NCBI GenBank assembly: GCA_963761755.1 | Contig: CAVXIC010000026.1 | Coordinates: 62,001 to 126,000 of the forward strand | Source of the DNA: CAJXVA01 sp963761755 | Lineage (GTDB): Bacteria > Myxococcota_A > Polyangia > Nannocystales > Nannocystaceae | Length of the DNA stretch: 64,000 bases | Direction of reading: 5' to 3' | In this document: piece by piece, positions 34,276 to 43,090 of the stretch | Numbering within the stretch: position 1 is the stretch's first letter | How the letters are laid out: each line of letters begins with the position of its first letter | Made by a program: the position numbers and the translations under genes | The notes under the pieces: generated by a model | Told to the model about the DNA's origin: nothing | Seen by the model: the letters and a program-made list of their open reading frames with translations, nothing else | Databases searched by the model: none

Positions 34276-35466
34276 ATGTCGAGAGCACGAAGACTCGGCG
34301 CCGCGGCGGTCGGCGTCTGCGTGCTCAGCTTCGCGTCCGCTGCGTCGGCGGGGAACGGCCCCGAGCCCAGGACCCCGATCGACTGGACCGGCGCGCCGTG
34401 CATGACGATCGTGGACCGCTCGGTGAGCGCGACGGTGCACCTGGACTACGGGATCCCGATGGAGGACGTCGAGGTGACGGACGACGAAGTCGAGGACAGC
34501 CGCACGCTGCAGTTCTTCGGGTTCTGTCGCGCGCTTGATCCTCAGACCTACCTGCCCCGGTGGATCACGCTGGCCGACGTCGAGCGAGCCCGAGACATCG
34601 GCATCGCCCCGGAGACGGTCAACGCCCAGAACGTGATGGAGACCAACACCGACTGGGTCGACTGCTGGCATCGCATCAACGCCGATGACGACCGGCGCCC
34701 CATCACCTACGCCGCCGCGGAGGAGGGCATCCTCTGGGACACCACCGGCCTGGCCGTGGGGACGTACGTGGTCGAGGGCTACACGTGGGAGCCCCCGCTC
34801 AACATCTGGAGCTCGCGCCCGGGGGTGATCAAGGTGGTCGACGATCCGGACCCGGCCCTGAGCCCGCCGGCGGTGGGGATCACCAACACGAAGGAGATCA
34901 TCGATCAGAGCGAGTCGGTGACGATCGGGGGATGCGCGAGCTCCGAGGACGGGTCCTGGCTGACCGCCGCGTGGGGCGTGCCCGCGGGGGAGGTCACCTG
35001 GAACACCTTCATCGAGCACGAGCCGGTGCTCGGCGAGAGCTTCGCGATCGAGTTCGACCCACCGCCGGAGCTCGCGGGAGAGTCGGTGATGATCCGCGTG
35101 GAGATCACCGACCCCAGCGGTCGCAGCGACACGCACTACATGCGAGACCTGGTCTACATCCTGGGCGACCCCTATCCCGAGTGCGAAGAGAGCGCGTTCA
35201 TCGACCCCGGGTGTGACGAGACCGGCAGCACCGGGGACGCGGAGACCGGAGACGTCGGCTCGACGTCCGCGGCAGGCTCGACGTCGTCGGCGGGCACGAC
35301 GTCCGGGACGGGCCCCGCGCAAGACGGAGTGGACGACGACCCTGGCGGATGCGGGAGCTGCCGCGCGGCGTGGCCAGATGCACCAGATGAACCGGTCCGC
35401 GCCGGGCTGCTGCTGCTGGCCCTTGCGGGCCTGCGCCGGCGCCGGGGTTCACTCGGCGGGCGCTGA
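34276..35466 (+). CDS. Surface protein with MYXO-CTERM tail
   Basis: A 396-aa protein with a signal peptide (SFASAASAGN), a mature domain of about 280 residues without recognised family, and a Ser/Thr/Gly/Ala linker. The C-terminus has a Cys motif (DPGGCGSCRAA), a hydrophobic stretch (AGLLLLALAGL) and a basic tail RRRRG, a MYXO-CTERM arrangement. Between Cys motif and helix there are about 13 residues, slightly more than usual. The mature domain has paired Cys and looks beta-rich, perhaps Ig-like (VTIGGCASSEDGSW). The last 18 bp overlap the convergent propeller gene. Confidence 0.78.
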   Translation: MSRARRLGAAAVGVCVLSFASAASAGNGPEPRTPIDWTGAPCMTIVDRSVSATVHLDYGIPMEDVEVTDDEVEDSRTLQFFGFCRALDPQTYLPRWITLADVERARDIGIAPETVNAQNVMETNTDWVDCWHRINADDDRRPITYAAAEEGILWDTTGLAVGTYVVEGYTWEPPLNIWSSRPGVIKVVDDPDPALSPPAVGITNTKEIIDQSESVTIGGCASSEDGSWLTAAWGVPAGEVTWNTFIEHEPVLGESFAIEFDPPPELAGESVMIRVEITDPSGRSDTHYMRDLVYILGDPYPECEESAFIDPGCDETGSTGDAETGDVGSTSAAGSTSSAGTTSGTGPAQDGVDDDPGGCGSCRAAWPDAPDEPVRAGLLLLALAGLRRRRGSLGGR

Positions 35467-36705
35467 GAACCGACGTACCTGGTTGGCCGCGGCGTCGGTG
35501 ATCCACATGTTGCCGTCGTCGTCGAAGGCGAGGCCCATCACGCTGCCCGCGGAGAAGCCGGTGTCGAGCCAGTCGAGCACGTTGCCGTCGAGGTCGAAGG
35601 CGTAGACTCGCCCCTGGACGGGATCGGTGACGAAGAGCATCCCGTCATGGAGCTCGATGCCCGACGGGGTGGTCATCTCGGCCTCGAGCGCGCTGCCGTC
35701 CACGAGGGTGACCAGCTCGGCATCGTTCATGTAGGCCATCTCGCAGCCGTCGTAGTTGGGGATGATGGAGTTGGCCTCGACGGCGACCGAGGGGTCGAGC
35801 CGAACGATGCGTCCGTTGCCGGAGTCGGCGGCATAGACGTAGCCGCCGTCGAGCACGACGTGGGAGGGGATCGAGGGCGAGTAGCTGAGCTCGCCGTCCG
35901 CGTAGCGATAGATCTCGCCGTCGGTGTGGTCGGTGCCGCCCAGGCCGTGGGTGGCGTTGAACATGTAGCGGGTGAGCGAGCCGTGGGTGCCGTCGACGAC
36001 CCAGTAGGTGTTCTCGGATTCCCACGCGATGCCCGAGGAGAGCGGGCTGTTGTGGAGCATGTCGAGGTGGCTCTGATGCCCACCTTGAAAGACGTCGTAG
36101 TCCCCACTCCAAAGGGTCGGGCCCATGAAGCCACCGTCGGCGGGGTCGCCGGGCTGCGTGACCTCGTTCTCCTGCTGGGCGGTGGCAAAGGACGAGCCAT
36201 CGGGATTGAAGGCGATCGCGGCGGGCTTGGCGAGGAAGTGCGCACCGTTGTCACCCCCGGCCTGACGCTTGTCGGCGAACTGGCTGGGCAGGCCGGCATC
36301 CTGATAGATGACGATGGAGAAGTCCTCGCGGTTGGTCACCCACAGCTCGAGGGTCTCGCCGGGCTTGAACTCGAGGTCGGTGGGAAAGTTGAGGCCGTCG
36401 TCGGGGGTCGAGATGATGGTGACCTCGACGTTGTCGATGTCGTGGGTGCCGTCGCCGAGGACCGGGATGCCCGAGACGGCCTCGCCGCCGGTGCTCTCGT
36501 CGGCCATGGTGCCCGAGCCGGTGTCGCCGGTCTCGACGCTGCCGGTCCCGGACGCATCGCCGGTGCCGCTTCCGTCCTCGGTTTCAACCACCGCCGTGCC
36601 GCCATCGGCATCGCCGCCGTCATCGCCCCCGCCCTCGTCGCCGTCGGCAGTGCAGGAGAAGGCCAGCGCAGGGAGGAGCACGAGGGGAAGGATGCGTTCG
36701 TTCAC
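35449..36705 (-). CDS. NHL-type beta-propeller lipoprotein
   Basis: A 418-aa lipoprotein (ALAFSCTAD) with a Gly/Asp/Thr linker and a six-bladed propeller-like domain. NHL-style repeats are visible: TPSGIELHDGMLFVTDPVQGRVYAFD, GLAFDDDGNMWITDAAANQVRRFS. Such proteins bind ligands or act as lactonases; no catalytic metal set was found. The propeller is probably exported to the outer membrane surface. Upstream on the same strand at 36,805 is a MauG-like peroxidase gene, but 99 bp separate them. Confidence 0.78.
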   Translation of the reverse strand: MNERILPLVLLPALAFSCTADGDEGGGDDGGDADGGTAVVETEDGSGTGDASGTGSVETGDTGSGTMADESTGGEAVSGIPVLGDGTHDIDNVEVTIISTPDDGLNFPTDLEFKPGETLELWVTNREDFSIVIYQDAGLPSQFADKRQAGGDNGAHFLAKPAAIAFNPDGSSFATAQQENEVTQPGDPADGGFMGPTLWSGDYDVFQGGHQSHLDMLHNSPLSSGIAWESENTYWVVDGTHGSLTRYMFNATHGLGGTDHTDGEIYRYADGELSYSPSIPSHVVLDGGYVYAADSGNGRIVRLDPSVAVEANSIIPNYDGCEMAYMNDAELVTLVDGSALEAEMTTPSGIELHDGMLFVTDPVQGRVYAFDLDGNVLDWLDTGFSAGSVMGLAFDDDGNMWITDAAANQVRRFSAPAE

Positions 36706-36804
36706 GGGATGAGCCTCAGATTCCGCCAGTCCCCGGTGGGATTGGTGGGTTCTTGTACCACCCCTACAAAGGCGCGAAACCCGGGCTGGCCTGGTCGGAT
36801 GCGC

Positions 36805-38343
36805 TCAGGGGACTGGGAGGCCGCTGGGAACGCTGTTTGGGCGCAGATCCGGCAGCGAGAGGACGTCGGGGTCGGTCAATGTCTCCAGGAACTCCCGAAG
36901 GTTGGAGAGCCCGATGAAGCTCGGCTCGACGACGAGGTCGCGCGAGAGGGTCCCGACGATCTCGTCGACGTGCTCGGGACTTTGCTGAACGGTGGCGACC
37001 AGCTCGGGGAGCAGCCCCTGCGGATCGAAGTCCGCGATGCTGGTGGCCGGCGAGGCGTAGTGGACCAGTGCGCGCTCGAAGTCGATGAGCGCGCCGTCGT
37101 GCATGTAGGGCGCGGAGACCTCGACGTTGCGCAGGGATGGGGTGCGAAAGCTGAAGCGGTCGTGGGGATCGCCGGTCACCAGCTCGCGCCCGTGGTCGAA
37201 CGGCGCAGAGGCACCGCGGCCCGGACCCAGCTGCGGCACGCCGGTGCTGTGAAAGCGGTGGTCGGTGAGCAGCGGACCCGAGTGACACTCGCCGCACCCG
37301 GCCGAGCCATAGAAGCGCAGGGCGCCGACCTTGGCGGCGTCGGAGATCGCGGAGCTCGAGCCACCGAGATAGTCGTCCCACGGCGAGCTGGGAAAGGAGA
37401 ACGCCTCGCGCTGGTAGGCCGCGAGCGCGTTGGCGGCGTGGGCGAAGGTGAGGGTGTCGAAGCTCTGGCCGAAGGCGGCGTCGAACAGCTGCACGTACTC
37501 GGGGATGTTGCCCAGACGCTGCATGAGCGCGTCCCAAACGGCAGGGCGCTCCTCGTCGTCGAAGGCGGCGAGCTCGTTGACACCGCCGAGGACGGTGACA
37601 TCGCCGGGCTGGCCGCGCATCTCCTGGCGGTCGAGCACGGGGAACATGGCCTGGGCGGCGAGGGCAGAGTCGAGGCCGGGCAGCAGGTCGGGACCGGCGG
37701 GAGTCTGCAGCTGGCCGCGGTCGTCGAGCTCGACGCGTCCATCCCAGAACAGGCGGGTGAAGCTCGGGTCGCCCAGGTTGAACAGCGCCTGCGCGTGGCG
37801 GGGCACGAACGGAGGGTGCGCGCCCTCGGCCCGCGCGGGACCCACTCCGACCGCGCCGGTCCCCAGCGTGAGCGACAAGCCATCGCTGGAGCCGAACGAA
37901 GGGTGGTGGCACGTGGCGCACGCCGTGTCCATGTTGCCCGAGAGGACCGGATCGAAGAACAGCGCCTGACCCAGCGCGACCAGGGCTGGATCCTGCGCGG
38001 GCGAGGGCTCCAGCGGCACGACGGGGACGGCCTGAGCCGCGAGGAGCTCGGCGAGCTGCTCATCGAGGCTCGGCGGGTCGCCTGTGGCGCCCGACTCCAA
38101 ACCCGCGGTCCACTCGGAGGTGGTGCTGGCGGAGTCGGTGCCGCTGGATGGGTCGGCGGTGGACGCCTCGCCCAGGTTCGAGGTCGTGCCGGTTGGGCCG
38201 CCGCTCGTGCTGGGGTCGTCGCTCGTGCTGGAGTCGGAGGACGGCGCGTCGGAGGTGCAGTGCAGCGCCGCGATCGCGAAGAGGCACAGCGCCACGATGG
38301 GGGCGCGGCGGCGCGGGACGCTGGCTGGTGAGGCGCGGAGCAT
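36805..38343 (-). CDS. Di-heme cytochrome c peroxidase / MauG-like lipoprotein
   Basis: A 512-aa lipoprotein (AALHCTSD). After a Ser/Thr linker of about 60 residues comes a di-heme peroxidase fold with CATCH (142-146) and CGECH (350-354), plus a candidate axial Met or His region (SAPYMHDG). The family includes bacterial CcpA and MauG, which reduce peroxide or oxidise protein side chains. Length is longer than the roughly 320-residue CcpA because of the linker and insert. It is probably periplasmic or outer-membrane attached. One of several heme/copper redox lipoproteins in the window. Confidence 0.87.
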   Translation of the reverse strand: MLRASPASVPRRRAPIVALCLFAIAALHCTSDAPSSDSSTSDDPSTSGGPTGTTSNLGEASTADPSSGTDSASTTSEWTAGLESGATGDPPSLDEQLAELLAAQAVPVVPLEPSPAQDPALVALGQALFFDPVLSGNMDTACATCHHPSFGSSDGLSLTLGTGAVGVGPARAEGAHPPFVPRHAQALFNLGDPSFTRLFWDGRVELDDRGQLQTPAGPDLLPGLDSALAAQAMFPVLDRQEMRGQPGDVTVLGGVNELAAFDDEERPAVWDALMQRLGNIPEYVQLFDAAFGQSFDTLTFAHAANALAAYQREAFSFPSSPWDDYLGGSSSAISDAAKVGALRFYGSAGCGECHSGPLLTDHRFHSTGVPQLGPGRGASAPFDHGRELVTGDPHDRFSFRTPSLRNVEVSAPYMHDGALIDFERALVHYASPATSIADFDPQGLLPELVATVQQSPEHVDEIVGTLSRDLVVEPSFIGLSNLREFLETLTDPDVLSLPDLRPNSVPSGLPVP

Positions 38344-38462
38344 GAAGGGCGCTGGGTCGGGGATACCAGGCTGGGCGGACGGGGACCAGCGTGGGGGGGC
38401 GCACCGGGTCAGAAGTGTCTCGGCCCCGCCTCAAACCACCACCCGAGCACCGCGCGCGCGTG

Positions 38463-39176
38463 CTACGAGCCCCAGTCCTCGCCGACGCACACCGTGGGGC
38501 CGACGGATTGTACTTGGCAGATCTGGCCGGCCGGGCACTCGTCTGCCGACACCTTGCAGGGGATGAGACAGACCGGAGCGACCCCGCCGAACAGAAACGC
38601 GCAGACGCTGTCGGGGTTATCGCAACTCTGCTCCCCGGAGAGGGTCTCGCAGTAGGGAACGCAGGAGCCCGTGACTTGATCGGCAGGGCTGTCGATTTGG
38701 CAATACAAGCCCAGTGCGCAGTCGTCGTATCCGGTCAAAGGCTCCGCGACGTGGCACTCGTCGCCGGTGACTCTCGACCCGGTGAGCGGGACGCATCGAA
38801 CCGCGTCGGGTACTGCGCCGCCCTCCGAGGCCCAGATCGTGCACTTCTGACCGGCCGGACAGTCCTGCTCGAGAATGTCGCAGACGGCTTCAGGCTCGCC
38901 GCCAGAGCTGCTCGCCGCGGTGTCCGATGTGCTGCCTTCGGCCGATGGGGGCCCGCTGGTCTCGCCGGGCGCTGTGGACTCGCTGTCCGAGGCCGCGGTA
39001 CCGCCGGTGCTCGTGCTGCCCCCCGAACCACCGTTGGCTTCGGTGCCGCCCACGTCGCCCATGGTTTCGCCGCTGCCAAAGCCCGACGATCCGGCCGGCG
39101 CGTTCGCCGAACAGGCGGCGACCCCGAACGCGGCGAGAACCCATCCGACGAGGCGGGTCGAGGCGGGACGAGGCAT
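38463..39176 (-). CDS. Cys-rich lipoprotein of unknown function
   Basis: A 237-aa lipoprotein (FGVAACSAN) with a long Gly/Ser/Thr linker (about 20-95) and a C-terminal Cys-rich domain of about 140 residues with around twelve Cys. The pattern CPAGQKCTIW, CALGLYCQID and CPAGQICQV repeats a Cys-x5-Cys unit. Similar small domains occur in myxobacterial surface proteins. ATG 39176 gives the signal peptide. No function is assigned; 180 bp of apparently non-coding sequence separates it from the next gene upstream. Confidence 0.7.
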   Translation of the reverse strand: MPRPASTRLVGWVLAAFGVAACSANAPAGSSGFGSGETMGDVGGTEANGGSGGSTSTGGTAASDSESTAPGETSGPPSAEGSTSDTAASSSGGEPEAVCDILEQDCPAGQKCTIWASEGGAVPDAVRCVPLTGSRVTGDECHVAEPLTGYDDCALGLYCQIDSPADQVTGSCVPYCETLSGEQSCDNPDSVCAFLFGGVAPVCLIPCKVSADECPAGQICQVQSVGPTVCVGEDWGS

Positions 39177-39356
39177 TGCGGGGGGTCTCGTGAAACGTTC
39201 CACCTCGGTGAAGTGTCGACGACCGCCACCGGGTTTAAAGCGGCAACGCGTGTTTCGTCTTTCGTGCGCTGCTGGCCACGTCGCGATCATCGAACGAAGC
39301 CCGGCCGTCGTATGCGGCGCAACCCCGCGCTCCACGCGGAGGTGATGCTGGTGGGC

Positions 39357-39884
39357 TCAGAAGCCGATGTCTTGGCTGCGCCAGAGCTCCGCGTCGGATT
39401 CGGTGCTCGGTGCTGGGGGAGGCGTCGCGGGAAGGGTCCGCTCGAGCGCGTCGTGGCCCAGGACGTCAGGGAGGTCGGCGCGCTCCAGCTGTTTGCCGTC
39501 CTTCCACCACGAGGGGAGGATGCCGCTGCGGGCATCGAGCGCGAGCGCGACCTGGTGCAGCGTCTCGCAGACCTCCTGGTCGCTGGCACCGACCCGCCTC
39601 CACGAACCGGCGTAGCGGCGCAGCGCAACCTCGCAGACGCGAGCGCCGAACGGGTCTCGGGGGTCGTCGAGCGGGAGCGGGACGAGTTCGTCCGCGGCGC
39701 CGAACGGGGCGGCCTCCAGCGAGGCCACGACGGCGATGGAGTTGCCGCAACTTCGCGAGGCGACGACGCCGACCTTTCCGTCGAGCAGCCGCTGCGCTCG
39801 GGTCCGGTAGCGCTGACCGACCGCGCCGAGGGCAAAGCTGGCGAGCGAACCAACCACTGCGAGCATCCAAAACGTCCGGCTCAT
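39357..39884 (-). CDS. Membrane-anchored protein of unknown function
   Basis: A 175-aa protein with one N-terminal hydrophobic segment (MLAVVGSLASFALGAVG) and a mostly soluble remainder. Two Cys (SRSCGNS, ARVCEVALRR) and a Trp-rich stretch (SWWKDG) are visible. No family was recognised. Its start overlaps the stop of the upstream gene by 4 bp (ATGA), so the two are co-translated and probably function together. This pair lies next to a tyrosine-recombinase remnant and the second RAYT element. Confidence 0.6.
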   Translation of the reverse strand: MSRTFWMLAVVGSLASFALGAVGQRYRTRAQRLLDGKVGVVASRSCGNSIAVVASLEAAPFGAADELVPLPLDDPRDPFGARVCEVALRRYAGSWRRVGASDQEVCETLHQVALALDARSGILPSWWKDGKQLERADLPDVLGHDALERTLPATPPPAPSTESDAELWRSQDIGF

Positions 39885-40714
39885 CGAGTGCCCCTTGCGG
39901 AGTCGAGTTGGTCTGCGCGGGCCGCCATATAAGAGGCGAAGCTGCGCAGTTCTTCGAGCTTGAGCTGTTGACCGGCCGTCACGTCGCGGCCTTCGTCGAT
40001 TCTCCGCTCAGCATCCTTCGCCATGAGCCCGGCGTTCCTTCGGAGGATCGCCGGGTCGTTCATGGAAGGGTGCGTCCATCTCGAGAAGAGGGACTGCCGC
40101 AGCGCGACCGCGGACTCCGAACCCGGCGGCAAGGGGAGTGTGCCACCCAGCCTCGACGCGGCAACGCAGTTCACGTAGCGCCGACACATGGGCTCATTGA
40201 CGTGCTGCGATCCGTTGACTGACGAAACGAGGTCCGCCCGGCTGTACACGATGGTGCCTTCGCCGAGCCCATTCGCCCGCTGCACCACGTAGGTCAGTCG
40301 ATACGCGCAGACCTCCGCGAGACCACGCGCGTACGTCTCTCCGCACGCGAGCCGTTCCCGGCTCGCAAGGTGTGGATCCGAGAGGGCCCCGATCGTCCGA
40401 ACCCACGCGTGGTTGTCGCGCTCGATCTCGGCGAGGAGCGACACCGGAGCTTCAGCGAGAGCACGCCACGACGCGAGCTGCTCGTGCGTCGCGGAAGGCT
40501 CGAACGCTTCGTGGTCGTCGTCGATGACTGCGGGGGCCCGCGTGCCCGCGGCGAGGGCGAGATCGATCGGTGCGCTCTGCGGATCCGGTACGCTCCGCGG
40601 CTCGAGGGTCGTCGGGAAAGGCTGCGTTCCCCAGGTGCGGTATGAGGCCGCCCCAAGTGCTGCCGAGGCTGACCATGCGGCGAGGAGCAGGGCGGCTTTG
40701 GCGGGGAGCTTCAT
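39881..40714 (-). CDS. Exported protein of unknown function
   Basis: A 277-aa protein with a signal-like N-terminus (ALLLAAWSASAALGAASY). The body is helical and has paired Cys (RLACGETYARGLAEVCAYR, MCRRYVNCVAAS) that may form disulfides. No family was recognised. It overlaps the next gene by ATGA. The start lies 85 bp from the RAYT-type repeat at 40,799, so the promoter region abuts mobile DNA. Confidence 0.6.
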   Translation of the reverse strand: MKLPAKAALLLAAWSASAALGAASYRTWGTQPFPTTLEPRSVPDPQSAPIDLALAAGTRAPAVIDDDHEAFEPSATHEQLASWRALAEAPVSLLAEIERDNHAWVRTIGALSDPHLASRERLACGETYARGLAEVCAYRLTYVVQRANGLGEGTIVYSRADLVSSVNGSQHVNEPMCRRYVNCVAASRLGGTLPLPPGSESAVALRQSLFSRWTHPSMNDPAILRRNAGLMAKDAERRIDEGRDVTAGQQLKLEELRSFASYMAARADQLDSARGTR

Positions 40715-40798
40715 GGGATGGCCGGCTGCTCAGCTGGTCGCAGCCCAGGACGAAGCCGCAGCGCGGAGGGCTGCTCGCTTGGTTGTTCCACCGCGGGG

Positions 40799-40836
40799 CA
40801 CGGGTGTCAGCACACTACTTCCACAATGGTAACTTA
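40799..40836. repeat. RAYT-type repeat copy at the left of the second element
   Basis: The sequence carries the gtgtcag arm of the ctgacac/gtgtcag inverted repeat and then cacactacttcca, matching the longer copies at about 42,436-42,473 and 42,600-42,637. The same orientation on both sides of the second RAYT gene makes it a candidate element end. Beyond it, toward higher coordinates, recombinase sequence begins at once. Confidence 0.7.
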
Positions 40837-40837
40837 C

Positions 40838-41089
40838 CGTGCCGTCAATGCTGTCGAGCGTGAGGTTGAAAAGCTCGGAGCGACGGATGCCGCTCGCGTA
40901 CAAGATCTCCAGTATTGCGCGATCCCGCAGCCCGGTGTTGGTTCGCACGTCGGGCTGGTCGACCCCGCGCTGCGCGTCGGTGGCGTTCATGACGTTCTTC
41001 GGGAGGGCACGACCGAGCGAGCCCTCGAAGCGCAGCGAGTTTCCTGCATCCTCACGCCGTCGTGCAGCTTGCAGCTTGCCTCCGCAGGT
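40838..41089 (-). pseudogene. Tyrosine recombinase (Xer/phage integrase-type) remnant
   Basis: Only about 84 codons remain. The fragment includes GRALPKNVMNATDAQR, the linker before the catalytic domain, and GLRDRAILEILYASGIRRSE, which contains the first catalytic Arg box of tyrosine recombinases (SGIRRSEL). The sequence ends at about 40838, exactly where the RAYT-type repeat begins. Upstream in frame there is a stop and no N-terminal core domain. It looks like a gene cut by insertion of the RAYT element or by deletion. Not functional. Confidence 0.75.
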
Positions 41090-41266
41090 TCACGAGCTCG
41101 GAATCTGCAAGCGACGGGCCGCGATCGCGACGTGAACCCCCGCTCGGATAACCCTCGCAGAGAGTCCCCCAAGGACGTGCACCTGACGGACAGGATCACG
41201 CCTACGAGTGGGGACCTCGCTCTACGAACGCAACAGTCGACGCCGACGGCCGACTACACCGCTGCG

Positions 41267-42250
41267 ATGTCACAACCGCGGAACCTCTACTCGGGCACCA
41301 CCGTCTTCGTCACCTGCCGCTGCGTGCACCAAAGCTATCGCCTGGTGCCGACGGCGGTGGTCCGCAGGGTCGTCGACTACTGCTTCGCCGTCATCTCGAT
41401 GCGCTACCGCCTGCGCTACGGGATGAAGTTCTACGAGTTCGAGTTCCTCTCGAGCCACTACCACCTCGTGGCGTGCAACGCCTGCGGCCGCATCACCGAC
41501 TTTCTTCAAGACCTCAACGCTCTCATCGCGCGCGAGCTCAACGCGGTGCGCGGCAGGAGCGGGGCGTTCTTCGACCGCGAGCCGGGCATCCAGACCGTGC
41601 TCGGCGAGGACAAGGTCTTCGAGCACTGCGTCTACACCCTCGCCAACGCCGTCTCCGCGGGCATCGTCCGCTCGACCAAGCAGTGGAAGGGCTCGAACTC
41701 CCGGCGGCTCGAGTACGGCAAGGAGTATGTGGTCTCCAGGCCGCGGGTGGGGCTGTGGTCCAAGAAGGTTCAGCACAAGCATCGGCGGAGCTCGCAGCGC
41801 TCGGGGCGGGCGGCCTTCGCCCAGCGGTGCACCCTGCCCGAGACCGCGGTCCTCATGCTCGACCGGCCGCCCATCATGCCCGAGCTCTCCGATGCCCAGC
41901 TCCGCGCCAGGATTCGCGGAGCCCTCGAGGTCCGGGAGGAGGAGGTTGCCAAGAAGCGGGCAGGAAAGCCCGTCCTGGGGATGAAGGCGGCGCTGAAGAT
42001 TCACTGGTCCACCGTTCCCAGGAACGGCGAGGAGTTGTTCGGGCTCAACCCGACGCTCTCGACCGCGACCCTCGAGCAGCGCATCGCGATGAAGACGCTC
42101 CGCAAAGCGTTCATTCGCGAACACGAGGAGGCGCTCGCCCGGTGGAACGCGGGCGAGCGGGACGTCGTCTTCCCGGCGGGAACGGTCCGGATGCGGCTGC
42201 GGCACACCGTGGCGACCGAGCCGATTCCGGACTGGCTCCGGGCCGCATAG
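41267..42250 (+). CDS. RAYT / IS200-like Y1 transposase (copy 2)
   Basis: A 327-aa transposase, about two thirds identical by eye to copy 1 at 584-1570 and collinear with it. The HUH motif is HYH in FLSSHYHLV and the conserved helix is YTLANAVSAGIV. The start MSQPRN aligns with MSSPRN of copy 1; the much longer upstream ORF is not supported because 41,090-41,266 shows no coding pattern I recognise. It contains the same basic C-terminal extension, ending in VFPAGTVRMRLRH. A hairpin surrounds the stop codon and shared palindromic DNA follows. It may be able to act on the repeats at either locus. Confidence 0.88.
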   Translation: MSQPRNLYSGTTVFVTCRCVHQSYRLVPTAVVRRVVDYCFAVISMRYRLRYGMKFYEFEFLSSHYHLVACNACGRITDFLQDLNALIARELNAVRGRSGAFFDREPGIQTVLGEDKVFEHCVYTLANAVSAGIVRSTKQWKGSNSRRLEYGKEYVVSRPRVGLWSKKVQHKHRRSSQRSGRAAFAQRCTLPETAVLMLDRPPIMPELSDAQLRARIRGALEVREEEVAKKRAGKPVLGMKAALKIHWSTVPRNGEELFGLNPTLSTATLEQRIAMKTLRKAFIREHEEALARWNAGERDVVFPAGTVRMRLRHTVATEPIPDWLRAA

Positions 42251-42256
42251 GCCCGG
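42238..42256 (+). terminator. Stop-codon hairpin at the end of RAYT2
   Basis: Arms ccgggcc (42,238-42,244) and ggcccgg (42,250-42,256) enclose gcata; the stop TAG begins within the loop at 42,248. Copy 1 has a different stem sequence but the same stop-in-loop arrangement, which suggests selection for structure. Confidence 0.5.
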
Positions 42257-42278
42257 GGTCACAACTGGGAGCTGCGGG

Positions 42279-42313
42279 AGGCGAGCCATGGCTCGTCCGC
42301 TCGTGTTGGTTCT
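42279..42313. repeat. Conserved 35-bp RAYT 3'-flank box with perfect palindrome
   Basis: Nearly identical to 521-555 on the other strand. The palindrome cgagccatggctcg (14 bp, perfect) is central. It lies 29 bp beyond the stop codon, as in copy 1. Confidence 0.75.
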
Positions 42314-42332
42314 TGGTCGAAGGCTGGGCTGG

Positions 42333-42473
42333 GACCCTGGCCCTCGCGGCCAGGTGAGCACGCCCCTGGAGGACGGGTGGAGGCGGCCGCGCCCGGATGA
42401 TTCGAGCTTCGGCCCGCCGACTCCATCTTCGCTGACACGGGTGTCAGCACACTACTTCCAGAATGGTAATTTC
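42333..42473. repeat. 141-bp direct repeat, copy A, downstream of RAYT2
   Basis: Repeated at 42,497-42,637 (164 bp offset) with no difference seen by eye. The unit begins with the cctggcc-ggccagg hairpin and ends with ctgacac-gg-gtgtcag followed by cacactacttccagaatggtaatttc. The interval 42,251-42,661 contains only these repeats and no gene. Confidence 0.88.
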
Positions 42474-42496
42474 GTAATTGTCGAAGGCGGGGTAGC

Positions 42497-42637
42497 GACC
42501 CTGGCCCTCGCGGCCAGGTGAGCACGCCCCTGGAGGACGGGTGGAGGCGGCCGCGCCCGGATGATTCGAGCTTCGGCCCGCCGACTCCATCTTCGCTGAC
42601 ACGGGTGTCAGCACACTACTTCCAGAATGGTAATTTC
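42497..42637. repeat. 141-bp direct repeat, copy B
   Basis: Second copy of the unit at 42,333-42,473. It is followed by another short copy of ttccagaatggtaatttctt (about 42,641-42,660), so the terminal 20 bp occur three times here. The array ends at the stop codon of the next gene. Confidence 0.88.
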
Positions 42638-42661
42638 TTCTTCCAGAATGGTAATTTCTTC

Positions 42662-43024
42662 TCAGTCGTTGCGTTCGAAGTCGTAGCGGGTCCCCACGGA
42701 GTCCTGGCACTCGAGCTCGTCGTCGTCGATCTCGCAGTCGAGGTCGATCGTGCCCCGACAGTCCACGCCCGCCACCTCGAGCTCGTACTCCCCGTCACCG
42801 TCGGCGTCGACGTCGATGTCGATGTCGCAGACGGTGCAGTCGTTGAGGACCAACCGTCCGTCGCCGCGGTAGTCGTCGTCGATGTCGAACTCGGTCCGGG
42901 CCGCGCAGCCGTTGGATCGCGCCTCCCACTCCCCCCACACGGGGTCGACGTAGGGCTCGTCTTCGCATGCCGGGAGCACGCAGAGGAAGGAGAACGCAAG
43001 CAAGAGGGTCGAACGCATCGTCAT
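42662..43024 (-). CDS. Small Asp-rich lipoprotein
   Basis: A 120-aa lipoprotein (CVLPACEDE) with a compact Cys/Asp-rich domain: DIDIDVDADGDGEYELE looks like a calcium-binding acidic loop, and six Cys may pair. No family was recognised. The stop codon lies only 1-2 bp from the RAYT-type repeat array, so the repeat insertion just spared the gene or supplied its 3' end. Confidence 0.65.
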   Translation of the reverse strand: MTMRSTLLLAFSFLCVLPACEDEPYVDPVWGEWEARSNGCAARTEFDIDDDYRGDGRLVLNDCTVCDIDIDVDADGDGEYELEVAGVDCRGTIDLDCEIDDDELECQDSVGTRYDFERND

Positions 43025-43090
43025 CTCGATCAGGTCGTTGCCCGTCCCCGCGATGCGCTCCCCCCTTTCTCCACGGGCTCCCCAGTGCCC

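Noticed and set aside
40730..40990. Functional integrase
   Set aside because: Only one catalytic Arg box remains; both ends are missing.
40718..41266. Long N-terminal extension of the second transposase
   Set aside because: The extension reads through a recombinase remnant and repeats; the conserved start MSQPRN aligns with copy 1.
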